DNA of 32,628 nucleotides. It comes from an uncultured Bacteroidales bacterium. GTDB lineage: Bacteria > Bacteroidota > Bacteroidia > Bacteroidales > F082. The notes under the pieces were generated by a model. That model was not told the DNA's origin. It made no database searches and saw only the letters and a program-made list of their open reading frames with translations. This document shows, piece by piece, positions 29,403-32,628 of the stretch (position 1 is the stretch's first letter; the number at the start of each line of letters is the position of its first letter). The translations under genes and the position numbers were made by a program. The stretch lies in contig CAJOEP010000042.1 of the NCBI GenBank assembly GCA_905233445.1, positions 700 through 33,327 of the forward strand, given 5' to 3'.

Positions 29403-30347
29403 ATGACAAAAAAAATCAACTGGAAACAGGAAATAATCTCCTACGCCTTCCTCATCTTCGGAAGCGCACTCTTCGCCATCGGCGACGTGATGTTCGTTAA
29501 CCCTTACCACCTCGCACCTGGCGGCACCTACGGTCTATCAAACGTAATCAACGCGTTGTACCCGTGGAAAGTTTCATTGTACGCCATCTGCATGGATATC
29601 CCACTGCTCATCATCGGCACATGGATTCTCGGACCGAAATTCGGATTCAAAACAATCCTTTCGACAATCCTAATCTTCGGATGCACATTTGTACTTGAAT
29701 CAACTTGGGGCTATGATCCCGTTATTTTTGAGCACAAAATGGACGTCCAGCTGGATGACACCTGGTTGCAAGTGCTCGGTAAAAATACATATTTTAAACC
29801 GGACTACTTCCTCAACACCATCGTTTCAGGCGGTATCTACGGCCTCGCCATCGGCTTCGTGTTCAAGTCTGGCGCAACATCGGGTGGCAGCGACATCATC
29901 TCAATGATTCTGCACAAATATACTAAAATCTCCCTCGGAACGTTAGTGATGATAGTTGACTCGATAATCACCTTGACATCGCTTCTGCTCGGCGAGATTC
30001 GTCTGCCAATCTACTCAATCCTCCTGATTGTGATTGAAAGCAAGATCATCGACCTGGTGGTTGACGGTATCAAGAGCTACAAAACAGCGTTCATCATCAC
30101 TGACAAGATCGAAGAAGTCAGATTATTCATTATCAACGACTTGGATAGAGGTGGAACATGTTTTGTCGGTTCGGGCTTGTTCAAAGGTCAGGAACGTAAG
30201 ATGATTTACACCAACCTTAACCGCACCGATTTGGTCAAGTTGAAACTTAACCTGCGCAACATCGACCCGAACGCATTCGTCAACGTAATTGAGAGTGCCG
30301 AGGTTATGGGTAATGGCTTCGTGCCGCTCCCGCATCCTGAAAAGTAA
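29403..30347 (+). CDS. YitT family membrane protein (DUF161 + DUF2179)
   Basis: 314 residues. Membrane segments (ISYAFLIFGSALFAIGDVMF, then DIPLLIIGTWILG, ILSTILIFGCTFVL and others) with the family motif VNPYHLAPGGTYGLSNVI and SGATSGGSDII, followed by a cytoplasmic DUF2179 domain (about 225-305, KTAFIITDKIEEVRLFI ... GSGLFKGQERKMIYTNLNR). Function unknown; transporter-like. It starts an operon: the next gene begins directly after its stop codon. The AT-rich leader 29283-29402 holds small hairpins (GCCCTCGGGC, CGCCAAAGGCG) and an inverted repeat AAATTTTTCAAA, but no clear promoter box. Confidence 0.88.
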   Translation: MTKKINWKQEIISYAFLIFGSALFAIGDVMFVNPYHLAPGGTYGLSNVINALYPWKVSLYAICMDIPLLIIGTWILGPKFGFKTILSTILIFGCTFVLESTWGYDPVIFEHKMDVQLDDTWLQVLGKNTYFKPDYFLNTIVSGGIYGLAIGFVFKSGATSGGSDIISMILHKYTKISLGTLVMIVDSIITLTSLLLGEIRLPIYSILLIVIESKIIDLVVDGIKSYKTAFIITDKIEEVRLFIINDLDRGGTCFVGSGLFKGQERKMIYTNLNRTDLVKLKLNLRNIDPNAFVNVIESAEVMGNGFVPLPHPEK

Positions 30348-31682
30348 ATGATAAAGAAAATTTTAAATATCGCAATCTGCCTGTGTTTCTTGGCCTCCGC
30401 AGAGGTCAAGGCACAGGATACCTGCCACGTCGCACTTATGGTGCCTCTGTATCTTGAGCAGGTCGACGAGGCATTTTGGGAGGCCGAGCCGTCCAACAAG
30501 ACACTGCTCGCTAAGCCGTTTTCGTTCCTTCATTTTTACGAAGGCTTCATGATAGCAGCCGACTCAGTGGTCAAAAGCCGCAACATGAAACTCGACCTCA
30601 AGGTCTATGACGTTGACAATGACGTGAAAAAGGCCGATTCAGCCATCATCGACCCTTGGCTCGCCAATGCAGATATGATTGTGGGACCGTTCTACCTCAA
30701 ACCATTCAATGTGGTGAAAAACTTCGCGTCGGAACATAATATCCCGATAGTGAATCCAATTACACCACGCTCCGAAATAGTCGACTCCTGCACTAATGTT
30801 ATAAAAATCAAACCATCATTGGAAAGCCAGTTGGTACCACTCGACAGCCTGATTAAAAACAATTATCATGCCAATAATGTGTTCATAATCAGAGAAAGTA
30901 AATACAGCGACACATTGATAGTCAATAAGATAAATGAGATCGTCCAGCGTAATATCGACTCAGTGTCATACGTAGGCAACAAGCATATCTCTAAAGTCAT
31001 CAAAAACAACCACAAACGCTGGAAATATCTGAAAATGGAGTTTGACCAGACAGAGTTTCTGACCGACAATGTGAAGCTGGATGTGGAATACCTGAAACGA
31101 AATCAAGACGACAGCACAGCCTTTGAAAATCAGATAGTTAACATCAATTACGAACGCGACAGCTTGAATTTTGTGAATGATTACGCGTCTTCGATGCGCA
31201 ACAATCTGTTCATAGTTTACGGTACCGACAAGGTGTTTGCCAACGAAATCGTCAATAAAGTCACAAAACTCATTGAAAATTATCCGATTACGGTGATAAT
31301 GCTGCCCGAATGGAGTAAGTTCGACCGCCTTTTCAACGATAATCTGATGAAAATGCACGCCATCTATTTTGATGACGATTTCATTGATTATCAAAGTATT
31401 AGAACAGAACATTTTATCTGTAAGTTCAGAAACAGATATGAAACGGAACCCAACGATTTTGCCTATCAGGGCTTCGATATCGGCTGGTATTTCCTGACAG
31501 CTCTCAATACCTTTGGCGGTTATATGCTTGACTATTTGCCTTATTACAATATTCAACTCATCGAGACACAATTCCATTTCCAAAAAAAATCAGAAGAATC
31601 TGGTTACGAGAATACATTTTGGAACGTGTATCAGTTTAAAGGATATAACAAAGTCATCTTAAAGACAGGTTGTGAAAAATAA
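30348..31682 (+). CDS. Periplasmic-binding-protein-fold (type 1) exported protein
   Basis: 444 residues, starting immediately after the yitT-like stop. The N-terminal signal peptide (MIKKILNIAICLCFLASAEV, then KAQ) exports it. The mature protein shows VALMVPLYLEQVD, FYEGFMIAADSV, ADMIVGPFYLKPFNVVKNFA and IPIVNPI, the type 1 periplasmic-binding (LpoA/LivJ-like) fold. Bacteroidetes homologs often carry an N-terminal LysM domain and are annotated as amino-acid-binding or peptidoglycan-associated; here no LysM is present. Its place between a membrane protein and a MORN lipoprotein suggests an envelope role. Confidence 0.75.
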   Translation: MIKKILNIAICLCFLASAEVKAQDTCHVALMVPLYLEQVDEAFWEAEPSNKTLLAKPFSFLHFYEGFMIAADSVVKSRNMKLDLKVYDVDNDVKKADSAIIDPWLANADMIVGPFYLKPFNVVKNFASEHNIPIVNPITPRSEIVDSCTNVIKIKPSLESQLVPLDSLIKNNYHANNVFIIRESKYSDTLIVNKINEIVQRNIDSVSYVGNKHISKVIKNNHKRWKYLKMEFDQTEFLTDNVKLDVEYLKRNQDDSTAFENQIVNINYERDSLNFVNDYASSMRNNLFIVYGTDKVFANEIVNKVTKLIENYPITVIMLPEWSKFDRLFNDNLMKMHAIYFDDDFIDYQSIRTEHFICKFRNRYETEPNDFAYQGFDIGWYFLTALNTFGGYMLDYLPYYNIQLIETQFHFQKKSEESGYENTFWNVYQFKGYNKVILKTGCEK

Positions 31683-32331
31683 GATTATTATACCTATATT
31701 ATTGATAATCAGTGTGTTTTTTTCTTCGTGCGAAGAAAAAGACAACGCGGTGCTGTCATATTGGCCTGATGGGACTGTTAAATCTGAGTTGCGTTACACC
31801 GACGGAAAATTGGACGGAGTGTGTAAATGGTATTACAGCAACGGCAAGCCATCGATGGAGACGGTCTATACAATGAATGTCCTGAATGGGGAGTCAACCC
31901 GGTGGTATGAGAACGGTAATGTTGAAGAAAAAGCTTATTATATTGATAATCAATATGATGGAATAGTAGAGGAGTATAATGTTTTCGGCACTCTGATTAA
32001 GAAATCGACATATAAAAAAGGTGTCTTAGATGGTATGTTTTACCAGTTTTACGACAATGGGAATCCGTTTCTGGAAGGCGAGTACCTCGACGGGATGATG
32101 CATGGCAGCTGGATAATGTACTATCAGGACGGAAGCATTGGCAGCAGCGCGATTTATGACAAGGGAACCGGTGTCCAGAAAGGCTATGGCGAGGGCGGTC
32201 TCTACCAAAATGCCGAGATTCACTACAAAAACGGCGTGAAAGACGGGGAGGAAAGGCATTTCAACATGGACGGAAGCATAAAGGAAATACTTGTCTGGGA
32301 CAACGGAAATTACGTTGGGACAAGGAAATAA
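31672..32331 (+). CDS. MORN-repeat lipoprotein (YwqK type)
   Basis: 219 residues. It starts at a GTG at 31672, overlapping the previous gene by 11 bp, and has a lipobox (ISVFFSSCEEK). About seven MORN-variant repeats follow, each with (Y/W)xxGxxxGxxxxYYxxG: YWPDGTVKSELRYTDGKLDG, KWYYSNGKPS, RWYENGNVEEKAYYIDNQYD, YQFYDNGNPFLEGEYLDGMM, MYYQDGSI and HFNMDGSIKE. These are labelled YwqK-family antitoxin in many annotations, but a lipoprotein with such repeats is more likely a surface or scaffold protein. It ends the operon. Confidence 0.85.
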   Translation: MKNKIIIPILLIISVFFSSCEEKDNAVLSYWPDGTVKSELRYTDGKLDGVCKWYYSNGKPSMETVYTMNVLNGESTRWYENGNVEEKAYYIDNQYDGIVEEYNVFGTLIKKSTYKKGVLDGMFYQFYDNGNPFLEGEYLDGMMHGSWIMYYQDGSIGSSAIYDKGTGVQKGYGEGGLYQNAEIHYKNGVKDGEERHFNMDGSIKEILVWDNGNYVGTRK

Positions 32332-32349
32332 AAATATTTTTGAAAATAA

Positions 32350-32380
32350 TTGTTTATTATAAAAATAAGTTATAATTTTG
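32350..32380 (+). promoter_or_regulatory. gdhA promoter
   Basis: TTG at 32350 and TAATTTTG at 32373-32380, with about 20 bp between them; the leader is about 50 nt. Confidence 0.75.
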
Positions 32381-32436
32381 CAGAAAATTTTAAACGAGAA
32401 TTCATAACGTATTAACAAACTTTAAATACAAAAGTA

Positions 32437-32628
32437 ATGAAAGTACAAACTATCATGGAAAACCTGGAAAAGAAACATCCAGGCGAAAAAGAGTATTTGC
32501 AGGCAGTTCGCGAAGTGCTCGAATCAATCGAAGAAGTTTACAACAAACATCCAGAATTTGAAGCAGCTAAGATCGTTGAGCGTTTAGTTGAACCAGATCG
32601 TATCTTCACATTCCGCGTGACATGGGTT
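32437..32628 (+). CDS. gdhA: NADP-type glutamate dehydrogenase, N-terminal part (runs off window)
   Basis: Assimilates ammonium by reductive amination of 2-oxoglutarate. Only the first 64 residues are present: MKVQTIMENLEKKHPGEKEY, then VREVLESIEEVYNKHPEF and IVERLVEPDRIFTFRVTWV. This is the N-terminal domain of the hexameric type (about 445 residues), where EPDR and the I-x-F-R-V-x-W strand are conserved. The promoter at 32350-32380 and the ATG at 32437 are clear. Confidence 0.93.
   Translation, partial: MKVQTIMENLEKKHPGEKEYLQAVREVLESIEEVYNKHPEFEAAKIVERLVEPDRIFTFRVTWV

Overview
The window is chromosomal DNA from a member of the order Bacteroidales (Bacteroidetes), probably a gut-type organism. 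The evidence is the promoters: nearly every gene or operon start is preceded by the phylum-specific -7 box TAnnTTTG (TATCTTTG, TATTTTTG, TAATTTTG), sometimes with a TTG or TTTG -33 box about 19 bp upstream, and Shine-Dalgarno sequences are essentially absent. Gene content agrees: a DUF4301 protein, a DUF6266 remnant, a lipoprotein whose last domain begins HEYVDLGLPSG, a GH29 fucosidase lipoprotein and a Bacteroidetes-type GuaA. Core genes are rplT (partial, left edge), ftnA, rpsA, ychF, idi, guaA and gdhA (partial, right edge).

Layout. 1-1.4 kb: the end of rplT and its terminator, two small-RNA genes with near-identical promoters (376-471 and 1107-1249), and between them, on the minus strand, a frameshifted BECR-type (phage-barnase-like) toxin-domain gene with a promoter, a leader and a 15-codon ORF. 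1.4-7.4 kb: a PIN-like protein, a two-gene surface operon (outer-membrane protein, then a seven-repeat lipoprotein) behind a long structured leader, a DUF6266 remnant, and a frameshifted phage-toxin-like gene followed by two tandem RNA hairpins. 7.4-11.6 kb: DUF4301 protein, ferritin, fucosidase, TfoX-N protein. 11.6-15.5 kb: a one-protein SF1 helicase-nuclease, then a toxin-like gene whose leader and small upstream ORF are copies of those at 925-1030 and whose 3' end is complementary to the second small RNA, then a YjdI/YjdJ pair. 15.5-21.7 kb: rpsA, a Bro-N (antirepressor-like) gene followed by a palindrome-dense gap, a GmrSD-like DUF262/DUF1524 protein, and a REP-associated tyrosine transposase inside its REP sequences. 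21.7-32.6 kb: ychF, idi, a membrane operon (SPFH, CPBP protease, PH-like, Arc, small membrane protein), guaA, a YitT/periplasmic-binding/MORN operon, and gdhA.

The most unusual signal is a set of related parts shared by the loci at 0.4-1.25 kb and 14.4-14.95 kb: a common promoter/leader, a conserved 15-17 residue peptide M(E/G)LGV(R/C)R(M/I)AKG upstream of each toxin-like gene, small RNAs transcribed towards toxin-gene 3' ends, and 42 nt of near-perfect complementarity between one small RNA and the other locus's mRNA. This could be a toxin family controlled by antisense RNA, or the decayed remains of one; most copies here look damaged. The window also carries at least five families of short palindromic repeats, some of which serve as terminators and some of which have entered coding sequences (fucosidase N-terminus, idi C-terminus, Bro-N, ferritin stop codon).

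No rRNA, tRNA or CRISPR array was seen. Functional names rest on motif recognition by eye; no database search was possible.
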